From Crocinitomicaceae bacterium (GTDB lineage Bacteria; Bacteroidota; Bacteroidia; Flavobacteriales_D; Crocinitomicaceae), in assembly GCA_017983465.1 (NCBI GenBank), contig JAGOBK010000005.1, forward strand, positions 1-64,000: a stretch of DNA of 64,000 nt, given 5' to 3'. The notes under the pieces were generated by a model. The model did no database searches. It had not been told where the DNA came from and worked only from the letters and a program-made list of their open reading frames with translations. Each line of letters opens with the position of its first letter. Position 1 is the first letter of the stretch. Below are positions 35,068 to 42,386 of the stretch, one piece after another. Position numbers and translations under genes: made by a program.

Positions 35068-35778
35068 TTATTCTTGGTTGGACATGTACGCACGGTACAA
35101 ATCGAAGTAACTTTTTGTTTCAACGACAATCGCTCCACCAAGTGTGTCTCCGTATTTAGCTGGAAGTCCACCCGTATAAACCATCATTCGATTAATGGAA
35201 CAACTTGGAACACTATATACTTCATTGCTTTTGATTCCGTCTAAGATATAAATCATATCTCCTTTTCGCGCACCGCGGAACATCAATTGTCCGTCGTCAT
35301 CCACTTTAATTTCAGAGGACATAGAAGTAGCCAGTGTTTTAATATCGAATTTATTTGCGTTGTGCACCAAATCCTTGGAAGTTAATTCCTTTACTGGTAA
35401 TTCACCATAAATTAGACGAATGCGTGTTCCAACAGGAACTGCTTTCATGGTTTGAACAGCGTTTGTGTTCATTAAAATCGTTCCAAGATTGCAATACGCT
35501 TCGATAGGAACATCCACCGGAATCCCTTTCAAGGAATCGGCTTTGAATACGATGTACATCGTGTATTTTCCAACTGGTACACTTGAGATTCGGAAGCGAC
35601 CATCAGCATCGGTCATCGCATAATATTTTTTATCCTGATCTTCCACTACTGCACGTGCATTGGGCAAGGGTTTATCGTCATTAAAATTCATCACTTTTCC
35701 GATGATGTCACCTGTTACTGACTGAGCAATTGTGTTTCCTGCTAAAACAAGCATCCACACTGCGAACCAACTTTTCAT
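35068..35778 (-). CDS. Plug-only TonB-receptor-like protein (no barrel)
   Basis: 236 aa. Signal peptide ending GNTIAQ, then a carboxypeptidase regulatory-like domain (GDIIGKVMNFNDDKPLPNAR; YYAMTDADGRFRISSVPVGK) at about 20-105, then a TonB plug domain at about 130-225 (LMFRGARKGDMIYILDGIKS; INRMMVYTGGLPAKYGDTLG; AIVVETK). A normal receptor would continue with some 500-700 residues of beta barrel, but the frame ends with a proper stop and terminator. No barrel fragment follows downstream, where truA lies on the other strand. Either a reduced receptor or a free-standing plug adaptor. Confidence 0.75.
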   Translation of the reverse strand: MKSWFAVWMLVLAGNTIAQSVTGDIIGKVMNFNDDKPLPNARAVVEDQDKKYYAMTDADGRFRISSVPVGKYTMYIVFKADSLKGIPVDVPIEAYCNLGTILMNTNAVQTMKAVPVGTRIRLIYGELPVKELTSKDLVHNANKFDIKTLATSMSSEIKVDDDGQLMFRGARKGDMIYILDGIKSNEVYSVPSCSINRMMVYTGGLPAKYGDTLGGAIVVETKSYFDLYRAYMSNQE

Positions 35779-35844
35779 AGCTTTTTGTTTTTGGATTTCT
35801 TATGAGATGTGCACTTTCATGAAATTCCATAAAAGGCAAAAAAA

Positions 35845-35868
35845 AAGGCCCACATTGCTGTGAGCCTT
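35845..35868 (-). terminator. Terminator of fabD
   Basis: Stem AAGGCcCAC/GTGaGCCTT with one internal mismatch, loop ATTGCT; on the minus strand it is followed by a run of about nine T. Confidence 0.8.
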
Positions 35869-35887
35869 CGACTATTTTGTTTCGGTA

Positions 35888-36775
35888 TTATTCAACAATT
35901 GTTGCACTACTTGTTGCTAATTCGCGGTTTACTTTCTTGAAAAGTCCTTGTAAAACTTTACCCGGACCAACTTCAACTACTTCAGCACATCCATCAGCAA
36001 GCATGTTGTTCATGATTTGAGTCCATTTTACTGCTCCTGTTAATTGCAAGACCAAGTTTTGTTTGATTTCAGATGGATCCGAAACTGCTTTAGCGTTCAC
36101 ATTCTGATAAACAGGACACATTGGCTGTGAAAAATGTGTCGCTTCGATTGCCGCTGCGAGTTCTTCGCGCGCTGGTTCCATCAACGGTGAATGAAAGGCT
36201 CCTCCAACTTGTAGCATCATTGCTCTTTTCGCTCCCGCTTCAGTCAATTTAGCGCAAGCTTCTTCCACTGCAGGAATGGCGCCAGAGATGACTAATTGTC
36301 CAGGACAATTATAGTTAGCTGGAACAACTACCCCATCGATTTCGGAACAGATTTTTTCCACTACATCATCTTCTAAACCTAAGATTGCGGCCATGGTAGA
36401 CGGTTGCATTTCACATGCTTTTTGCATGGCAAGTGCACGTTGAGAAACCAAGCGAAGTCCATCTTCGAAACTCAATGTTTTGTTTGCCACAAGAGCAGAA
36501 AACTCACCCAATGAGTGTCCAGCAACCATTGCCGGTTGAAATGAATCACCTAGGCATGCAGCTAAAATTGTCGAATGCAAAAAGATCGCAGGTTGCGTTA
36601 CTTTCGTTTGTTTCAACTCCTCTTCACTTCCTTCGAACATGATTTTTTGGATATCGAATCCAAGAATTTCATTTGCTTTTTGGAACATTGATTTCGCTAA
36701 ATCTGAATGTTCATATAAATCTTTACCCATTCCGGTGAACTGTGCACCTTGTCCGGGAAATACATATGCTTTCAT
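35888..36775 (-). CDS. fabD: Malonyl-CoA:ACP transacylase
   Basis: 295 aa. Nucleophile Ser88 in GHSLG (86-90) and His195 in GGAFHSPLM; FPGQGAQFTGMGKDLY opens the protein. Transfers malonyl groups from CoA to acyl carrier protein for fatty acid synthesis. Standard length. It stands alone, away from other fab genes, with its own terminator and a possible -7 box upstream. Confidence 0.95.
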   Translation of the reverse strand: MKAYVFPGQGAQFTGMGKDLYEHSDLAKSMFQKANEILGFDIQKIMFEGSEEELKQTKVTQPAIFLHSTILAACLGDSFQPAMVAGHSLGEFSALVANKTLSFEDGLRLVSQRALAMQKACEMQPSTMAAILGLEDDVVEKICSEIDGVVVPANYNCPGQLVISGAIPAVEEACAKLTEAGAKRAMMLQVGGAFHSPLMEPAREELAAAIEATHFSQPMCPVYQNVNAKAVSDPSEIKQNLVLQLTGAVKWTQIMNNMLADGCAEVVEVGPGKVLQGLFKKVNRELATSSATIVE

Positions 36776-36792
36776 ACTATTTAATTTGGGTG

Positions 36793-36800
36793 TAAAATTA
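36793..36800 (-). promoter_or_regulatory. Possible -7 box for fabD, one mismatch
   Basis: TAATTTTA on the minus strand, 17 nt before the ATG; differs from TAnnTTTG at the last base. Confidence 0.3.
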
Positions 36801-36817
36801 ATGATTCCTTTGGAATC

Positions 36818-37657
36818 TTATAACTGTCCATCGGAATGATAGCGTCCTGCCTTGAAGATTCGCACTTTTTGGAGGATTCCATCGGCGTCATAGTCATAGA
36901 CTTTTCCATCCCAGAGCTGTCCATTTTTAAATTCGCCTTCCATCCAAATTTCATCGTTGTCGTTGTAGACTTTGTTGTAGCCATTCGTCACGAATTTCAA
37001 TCCTTTCATCCTAGGATTGGCAATTCTTGGGGGATAAATGACCGATTCCATGCTTGAAACAGGTGGTTTTGGCTGAGGCAGGTTTGAAAAGTTCTTCTTA
37101 TTTGTCAGTGCGCCGGATGCCGATACCTCAAACGACTCGATCAGGTTTCCTTGGAAATTATAACGATTCACTTTCCCCGTTAAAATTCCATTTTTCATCG
37201 AATATTCCAGCGCGAGTTTCCCGTTTTCATGAAAATACTGCACCTTCCCTGTTTCTTGTCCAACGTTGTTGTACAAGGCTTTATACGAGGGGATTCCATT
37301 TTCAAAGTAGCGAACCAGGTTCCCTTTGTAGCCATTCTTACCGAAACTACCTTGTTCCATGATATGTCCGTTGGGATAAAAGCGTGTGAACGATCCTTCG
37401 GGACGATTATTGGAATAATTTCCTTTTAATTTTGGGGTTTTCCCATCCATGTGGTACTTTGTCCAAATTCCTTCCTTTCTACCCGAAACGTACATTCCCT
37501 CCTCTACTTTTCCGGTTTTAGCGATGCCAGAATTTGGTTTATCTGCACCGGTGTAGACCCATTTTCCCGTTCGTTTACCGTGCACATCTTTTTTGTTCTG
37601 TGCGTTAACGAAAGAAGTAAACAAAATGAAACAGAAAAGAAAAGTAGTCTTAAGCAT
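36818..37657 (-). CDS. Secreted MORN-repeat (YwqK-like) protein
   Basis: 279 aa. Signal peptide MLKTTFLFCFILFTSFVNAQ, followed by tandem MORN_2-type repeats: GKRTGKWVYTG, GRKEGIWTKYHMDGK, GSFTRFYPNGHIMEQGSFG, NLVRYFENGIPSYKALYN, KVQYFHENGKLALEYS. Such proteins are common in Bacteroidota and are sometimes labelled YwqK antitoxin; no toxin gene is present and the label has no support here. Likely envelope-associated, function unknown. Confidence 0.75.
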   Translation of the reverse strand: MLKTTFLFCFILFTSFVNAQNKKDVHGKRTGKWVYTGADKPNSGIAKTGKVEEGMYVSGRKEGIWTKYHMDGKTPKLKGNYSNNRPEGSFTRFYPNGHIMEQGSFGKNGYKGNLVRYFENGIPSYKALYNNVGQETGKVQYFHENGKLALEYSMKNGILTGKVNRYNFQGNLIESFEVSASGALTNKKNFSNLPQPKPPVSSMESVIYPPRIANPRMKGLKFVTNGYNKVYNDNDEIWMEGEFKNGQLWDGKVYDYDADGILQKVRIFKAGRYHSDGQL

Positions 37658-37672
37658 AGTTGGATTCTCCTG

Positions 37673-37680
37673 TAAAAGTA
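37673..37680 (-). promoter_or_regulatory. Possible -7 box, one mismatch
   Basis: TACTTTTA on the minus strand, 15 nt before the ATG at 37657. Confidence 0.3.
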
Positions 37681-37747
37681 TGAAAAGCAGGCTGAAATCT
37701 GTGAATAACTACTGAAAAATTACCGGTAAAGGAAGGGAAGAAAAAAG

Positions 37748-37755
37748 TAATTTTG
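37748..37755 (+). promoter_or_regulatory. -7 box 8 nt before the flavin reductase gene
   Basis: TAATTTTG ends at 37755; the ATG is at 37764. Any 5' UTR would be only a few nt. Confidence 0.5.
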
Positions 37756-37763
37756 ATTTAGAT

Positions 37764-38657
37764 ATGATCACATTTAATCCACAAGAAATTTCGGTACAGC
37801 GACTTCATCAGTTGCTGCTTGGTTCTATAGGTCCAAGGCCTATTGCATTTGCATCAACGATGAATGCTGCAGGACAAGCAAATCTAGCACCGTTTAGTTT
37901 TTTCAATGTTTTCAGTGCGAATCCACCGATTTTAATTTTTTCACCTGCTCGTTCTGGGAGAACAAATGAAACGAAGGATACCTACAAAAATGTGAAAGAG
38001 CTTCCGGAAGTGGTGATTAACGTTGTCAATTTCGAAATTGTTCATCAAATGAGTTTGGCAAGTTCACCATATTCTCCTGGAATTAGTGAATTTGAAAAAT
38101 CAGGATTAACGCCTATTCCATCGGAAACCATTAAACCTTTTCGAGTAGCGGAGGCACCTGTTCAGTTCGAATGTCGTGTAAACGAAGTGAAGGAACTTGG
38201 ACACGAAGGTGGCGCAGGAAACTTAATCATTTGTGAAGTCTTGCGCATGCATGTGCGTGAGGACCTCATCGATGAAAAAGGACTAATAGATCAACATAAA
38301 ATTGATTTGGTTTCGCGAATGGGCGGCGATTGGTATGTGCGAGCAGATGAAAAATCGATGTTCGAAATTAAAAAGCCTATTACTACGTGTGGAATTGGTT
38401 TTGATGTCCTGCCAATCGATATCAGAAACAGTCGTGTTCTCAGCGGAAACGACCTTGGACAATTAGCTGGAATAGAAGAATTGCCAAATGAAACAGATGT
38501 AAATGAATATAAGCTGATTGAATTAAGCGAATTATTTGTATCTTTAGAAAACGACGCTGTCGAACTCGAAGCACAACTTCACCAAAAAGCAAAAGCACTT
38601 TTAAGCGAAAATAAATTAGAAGAAGCTTGGCTTACTTTATTAGCATTTAACAATTAA
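37764..38657 (+). CDS. Flavin reductase-like (FMN-binding split-barrel) protein
   Basis: 297 aa. LLGSIGPRPIAFASTMNAAG, NLAPFSFFNVFSANPPILIF and EVVINVVNFEIVHQMSLAS are typical of the flavin reductase-like, FMN-binding split barrel. A C-terminal extension of about 90 residues is mostly helical (LFVSLENDAVELEAQLHQKA). Members reduce or bind FMN; the true substrate is unknown. The next gene (DUF3127) follows after 11 nt. Confidence 0.8.
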   Translation: MITFNPQEISVQRLHQLLLGSIGPRPIAFASTMNAAGQANLAPFSFFNVFSANPPILIFSPARSGRTNETKDTYKNVKELPEVVINVVNFEIVHQMSLASSPYSPGISEFEKSGLTPIPSETIKPFRVAEAPVQFECRVNEVKELGHEGGAGNLIICEVLRMHVREDLIDEKGLIDQHKIDLVSRMGGDWYVRADEKSMFEIKKPITTCGIGFDVLPIDIRNSRVLSGNDLGQLAGIEELPNETDVNEYKLIELSELFVSLENDAVELEAQLHQKAKALLSENKLEEAWLTLLAFNN

Positions 38658-38668
38658 ATTATAATTCA

Positions 38669-39064
38669 ATGTTTAAATTCACCGGAACCATTAAGGTTAT
38701 CCAACCAACACAACAAGTCACAGAGAAATTTGCTAAAAGAGAATTTGTTGTGACAGATACAACTTCAATGTATCCACAAGACATTATGTTTCAAGCAACA
38801 CAGGACAAATGTAGCATGTTAGACAGCTACAATGTGAACGACCAAGTGGAGGTTTCTTTCAACCTACGTGGACGTGAGTGGACAAGTCCTCAAGGTGAAA
38901 TTAAGTACTTTAACACGATTGAAGCTTGGAGAATTGAACGTCCAGGACAAGGTGCAGGAATGCCAGCTGGCGGGCCATCAGCGATGTCTTTAGGAAACGC
39001 ACCAGCATCAACACCAAGCAGTCCAATTACGGCAGCTGAAGACGATGATGACTTACCATTCTAA
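38669..39064 (+). CDS. DUF3127 (OB-fold-like) protein with SSB-type acidic tip
   Basis: 131 aa. Residues 1-88 form the DUF3127 domain (MFKFTGTIKVIQPTQQVTEK; FAKREFVVTDTTSMYPQD; VEVSFNLRGREWTSPQG), thought to adopt an OB-like fold. A Gly/Ala/Pro/Ser linker leads to the tip AAEDDDDLPF, which closely resembles the DDDIPF tip by which single-strand DNA-binding proteins recruit partners. This suggests a nucleic-acid-linked role; it is inference. A strong bidirectional terminator follows. Confidence 0.78.
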   Translation: MFKFTGTIKVIQPTQQVTEKFAKREFVVTDTTSMYPQDIMFQATQDKCSMLDSYNVNDQVEVSFNLRGREWTSPQGEIKYFNTIEAWRIERPGQGAGMPAGGPSAMSLGNAPASTPSSPITAAEDDDDLPF

Positions 39065-39080
39065 GTAACAAAAGCACATA

Positions 39081-39116
39081 AAAAAAGCCCCTGACAATAC
39101 TGCCAGGGGCTTTTTT
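39081..39116. terminator. Strong bidirectional terminator
   Basis: 13-bp stem (A6)GCCCCTG/CAGGGGC(T6), 39081-39093 and 39104-39116, 10-nt loop, between convergent genes ending at 39064 and 39140. Confidence 0.93.
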
Positions 39117-39139
39117 TATAAGCTAATTTCGCACAAGTG

Positions 39140-39865
39140 TTAATACATGATCATCGCTAAACCACATCCGACAACAATGCTCATTAATTTCATAAGGTTG
39201 AATTTATGGTTCTCTGTGGTTTCGAAAATAATGGTTGTGGAAATATGTAAAAACATTCCGACAACAACCGCCAAAATCACGTGAACGTCAAGACCTAATT
39301 CTGCCGGCGAAACATTGAATCCAAGAAGTACTCCTAATGGCGTCATTACCGCAAATAAAAGAAGGATCAGCCAAGACTGCAACTGACTTAACTTCGTGTT
39401 GATTAATAAGGTCATTAGAGCTATAGCTACCGGAACTTGATGAAAGATAATTCCCCAAAAAAGTGATCCATGAGCGTGTTCATGTGTATTGACAATTCCC
39501 ATATACTCATTTCCCAATGGAATTCCTTCAATGACGGAGTGTATCGATAATGAAATAAACAAGACCCACGGCAATGGTTGTCCCTTGTGTACGTGAACGT
39601 GTCCGTGTTCAATTCCCCCTGAGAAATACTCTAGTATCAATTGAACTAAGAAACCAATGAGAATGAAAATCCCCATTTTCGCTTGTCCATCAGCATAAAT
39701 ATCTGGAATAAGGTGTTGGAAGATGATTGCTAATAAGAATCCACCGCTAAACGCCAAAGCAAGTTTAATAAATTGGCTTTTATTCGTTGCATTTAGGTAC
39801 GTTACGACCATTCCTCCTAAAATCACCGAGGCTATGAGTCCAACAAAAACGAGGGAGATATTCAT
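39140..39865 (-). CDS. ZIP-family metal transporter
   Basis: 241 aa, about eight transmembrane segments. Metal-site motifs of the ZIP family: HSVIEGIPLG and, one helix later, HQVPVAIAL. A His-rich loop (HGHVHVHKG) between helices 3 and 4 is typical for cytoplasmic metal binding. It imports Zn2+ or another divalent metal. The ATG overlaps the stop of the methyltransferase gene upstream (TAATG). Confidence 0.9.
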   Translation of the reverse strand: MNISLVFVGLIASVILGGMVVTYLNATNKSQFIKLALAFSGGFLLAIIFQHLIPDIYADGQAKMGIFILIGFLVQLILEYFSGGIEHGHVHVHKGQPLPWVLFISLSIHSVIEGIPLGNEYMGIVNTHEHAHGSLFWGIIFHQVPVAIALMTLLINTKLSQLQSWLILLLFAVMTPLGVLLGFNVSPAELGLDVHVILAVVVGMFLHISTTIIFETTENHKFNLMKLMSIVVGCGLAMIMY

Positions 39866-40596
39866 TATTTTAAGCGTGTTAACAGGATTAATCGATCCGA
39901 ACTTCCCTCCTCAAAAGGTGTCAAATCGTATGAACCAAATGTATGTATTATTTCAAAATGTGTTTCCAATAAAGAACGAAAATCTGATATTTTTAGTGCT
40001 TGCACACGCTCCATATAATGACTTACGTGCGTTCCTTCGGTCACTTCAATGTGTTTATAGATGTGTTGACCGTCGTAGTTACGTGAAATTTGAAAGGTGA
40101 TGCCATCGATTATTTTTGTTTCCGTTAGAACCAAATTTTGAATGACTTTTGTTGCATTCATAAAATCGATGAGTAGCTTTCCACCAGGCAATAACATCTT
40201 CGAAATGGATTGACACATGCGCTTATTTTCCGTTTCATCATCGAAATAACCAAAGCTTGTGAAGAGGTTGAAAATGACATCAAATTGTTCATTTTCGAGC
40301 ACCTCACGCATGTCATGAGTTTGGAAGCGCAGCTTTTCGTGCGCAAATTCGCTTGCTTGCTCGATACTATTCGGAGAAAGATCAACACCCATTACGTGGT
40401 GATCGAATTCACTTAGAAATTTCGCGTGGCGCCCCTTTCCGCAAGCTAAGTCTAACAACTTGGATTCGACAGGAAGGTCTAGGAAGCTCATCAGGTTTTT
40501 AATAAACCGTTCCGCTTCTTGTTCATCACGATTTTGATAGAGTAAATGATAATAACTCGTATCAAACCAATCTACAAACCAATCTTTTTTCGACAT
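39865..40596 (-). CDS. Class I SAM-dependent methyltransferase
   Basis: 243 aa from the ATG at 40596 (MSKKDWFVDWFDTSYYHLLY); a TTG upstream at 40614 lies inside the promoter. SAM-binding motif I LLDLACGKGRHAKFL (47-61), then VMGVDLSPNSIEQA and FDVIFNLFTSFGYFDD. Substrate unknown. A -7 box ends 4 nt before the ATG. Co-transcribed with the ZIP transporter. Confidence 0.82.
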   Translation of the reverse strand: MSKKDWFVDWFDTSYYHLLYQNRDEQEAERFIKNLMSFLDLPVESKLLDLACGKGRHAKFLSEFDHHVMGVDLSPNSIEQASEFAHEKLRFQTHDMREVLENEQFDVIFNLFTSFGYFDDETENKRMCQSISKMLLPGGKLLIDFMNATKVIQNLVLTETKIIDGITFQISRNYDGQHIYKHIEVTEGTHVSHYMERVQALKISDFRSLLETHFEIIHTFGSYDLTPFEEGSSDRLILLTRLK

Positions 40597-40600
40597 TGAA

Positions 40601-40608
40601 CAAAAGTA
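40601..40608 (-). promoter_or_regulatory. -7 box 4 nt before the methyltransferase gene
   Basis: TACTTTTG on the minus strand ends at 40601; the ATG is at 40596. Predicts a leaderless mRNA and argues against the upstream TTG start. Confidence 0.55.
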
Positions 40609-40626
40609 CGACAATTAATTTTTGTT

Positions 40627-40634
40627 TAATTTCG
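40627..40634 (+). promoter_or_regulatory. -7 box variant 4 nt before coaE
   Basis: TAATTTCG differs from TAnnTTTG at one base and ends 4 nt before the coaE ATG at 40639, the same geometry as the other close promoters. Confidence 0.4.
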
Positions 40635-40638
40635 AAGC

Positions 40639-41220
40639 ATGATAAAACGCATTGGATTAACAGGAGGAATTGGATCCGGCAAAACCACCATCGCTCGTAT
40701 GCTCGAGGCGATGTCCTACCCTATCTATTATTCTGATCTACGATCCAAGGAATTATGTGATCATAACGAGTTTATTCGTTCCCAACTCATTTTACTGTGT
40801 GGAGACAAAGCCTACGAGGACGGACAACTCAATCGTCCATATCTTAGTGAATGTATTTTCTCGAATCCTGATTTGAGGCTAAAAGTCAATGAAATCATTC
40901 ATCCAGTCGTGAGAAATGACTTTGAAGTTTGGGCGTCCAAACAAACGAGTCCCTTGATTTTTAACGAAGCAGCTATTCTATTTGAAACAGGAGCATACAA
41001 ACAGTTTGACTCTGTTGTTTTGGTTTGCGCACCGATTTCACAGCGTATTGAGCGCGTCATGCTTCGGGATTTATGTGATAAATCAAGTGTAGAACAGCGC
41101 ATCCAAAGTCAATGGACAGATGAGCAAAAACGTGCATTGACAAATCTTTGCATCGAAAATGACGGCAGTCATCCATTGCTCATTCAAGTGGAAGGAATAC
41201 TTGCGAAATTGCTTTCTTAG
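40639..41220 (+). CDS. coaE: Dephospho-CoA kinase
   Basis: 193 aa. P-loop GGIGSGKTT (9-17), YYSDLRSKELCD with the conserved Asp after strand 2, VNEIIHPVVRNDFEVW and IFNEAAILFETGAYKQFDSV match CoaE. Performs the last step of CoA synthesis. Overlaps the convergent DUF2141 gene by 4 bp. Confidence 0.93.
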   Translation: MIKRIGLTGGIGSGKTTIARMLEAMSYPIYYSDLRSKELCDHNEFIRSQLILLCGDKAYEDGQLNRPYLSECIFSNPDLRLKVNEIIHPVVRNDFEVWASKQTSPLIFNEAAILFETGAYKQFDSVVLVCAPISQRIERVMLRDLCDKSSVEQRIQSQWTDEQKRALTNLCIENDGSHPLLIQVEGILAKLLS

Positions 41221-41654
41221 TAAACCATTTTAATGGAGATTGCTTTGTCTTTGTCCAATTTCACCGAACATTCTTCGAAACTAGGAGCTGACAACTTTGG
41301 ACGCATGTTATTTGAAAAAGCATATGCTTCCGTAGGAATTCCAAAGAAATTTTTGTCGCAAATTTTATTGCTGTTATCATCGTGGTAAACGACAATGGCG
41401 TAGTTCGTAGCCTCTAAATCTGTGAATTGAAATTTTACTTCTGGAGACTTTGCATCCAAGCGAGCGAGACGATGGGTTTTTCCCGACTGGGTAAAAACGG
41501 CAGGATTTTTATACAACGCAAATTCAATCAGTCCTTTATTATGTTGTATCGAAGTCACCTTCACCGTTAAATCGAAGGTGTCTTTTGAAGCCTGCTCTTT
41601 AAATGGAAAAAATGCATAACTCAAGGTGAAAACGACTGCAAATAACTTAATCAT
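41217..41654 (-). CDS. DUF2141 secreted protein
   Basis: 145 aa. Hydrophobic N-terminal signal (MIKLFAVVFTLSYAFFPF). The body matches DUF2141: FDLTVKVTSIQHNKGLIEFA, VKFQFTDLEATNYAIVVYHD, DNSNKICDKNFFGIPTEAYA. It is a small beta-sandwich exported protein of unknown function, common in Bacteroidota. Directly downstream of the outer-membrane protein gene at 41663. Confidence 0.8.
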   Translation of the reverse strand: MIKLFAVVFTLSYAFFPFKEQASKDTFDLTVKVTSIQHNKGLIEFALYKNPAVFTQSGKTHRLARLDAKSPEVKFQFTDLEATNYAIVVYHDDNSNKICDKNFFGIPTEAYAFSNNMRPKLSAPSFEECSVKLDKDKAISIKMVY

Positions 41655-41662
41655 GGAAACTA

Positions 41663-42385
41663 TTAATTGATTTTCAGGTAAACACCAAGTGTCATCTGCT
41701 TGTTATTCAAGGAGAAAATAGAATTTCCGACATTTTGCGCCCATTCTTTCCACGCACCAAATTCATTTCCATTGCTCAGATCACGTTGACCTTCATAATA
41801 GGATATTTTACATCCAAAGCGTTTGGTGAAGTTGAAAGATGCGTATGCAAAATAACCATAGTCTAGTTTTGCATTGGTATTCTCACTCACAACCGTACCT
41901 AAATTTGTACTATTCGAGGCAAAAGCTGCGATGGATGAATAATCGGTGGTCATGCTTCCTGCTACTCTGTAACGGCATTCAATTCCACCTCCGACGTGTA
42001 ATTTCCATGCGTTCAATTGAAGTCCAAGAGGGATGGAAATCATGTCAGCGGTTGTCAACTTATCGCTGGTGTACGTCGCCAATAAACTTCCATCCGGATT
42101 ATATTCATTTTGCGAGGTAACATAGCGTCCGTTTGTCTTTACGTAACCGAGTCCCGAGAAAACTGTCGCGAATTTCAACATCGTGTAACTGAGTTCCACA
42201 CCACCACTAGCGGCAAACTTCCAATATACTTTTGGGTCCAATTCATTTTGCTGAACCAAATTTGACACAGCAGAAACATCCTGTTTGTTCAATCCTGTTT
42301 CCGCGTGTAGCGTCCATTTCCATTGTGCATTCAACTGAACGACAACAAGAAACAGCGTACCAAAAAGTAATGAAAGTCGACGCAT
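41663..42385 (-). CDS. Outer-membrane beta-barrel-like hypothetical protein
   Basis: 240 aa. Signal peptide MRRLSLLFGTLFLVVVQLNA, then alternating strands ending in an aromatic-rich segment (QMTLGVYLKIN) as in outer-membrane barrels; FFAYASFNF-like strands (YGYFAYASFNFTKRFGCKIS) support this. No specific family recognised. Lies 1 nt after pruA and 8 nt before the DUF2141 gene, so it may be co-transcribed from the pruA promoter. Confidence 0.6.
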   Translation of the reverse strand: MRRLSLLFGTLFLVVVQLNAQWKWTLHAETGLNKQDVSAVSNLVQQNELDPKVYWKFAASGGVELSYTMLKFATVFSGLGYVKTNGRYVTSQNEYNPDGSLLATYTSDKLTTADMISIPLGLQLNAWKLHVGGGIECRYRVAGSMTTDYSSIAAFASNSTNLGTVVSENTNAKLDYGYFAYASFNFTKRFGCKISYYEGQRDLSNGNEFGAWKEWAQNVGNSIFSLNNKQMTLGVYLKIN

Positions 42386-42386
42386 A

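Noticed and set aside
36818..37657. YwqK antitoxin of a toxin-antitoxin pair
   Set aside because: The protein is an exported MORN-repeat protein and no toxin gene is adjacent.
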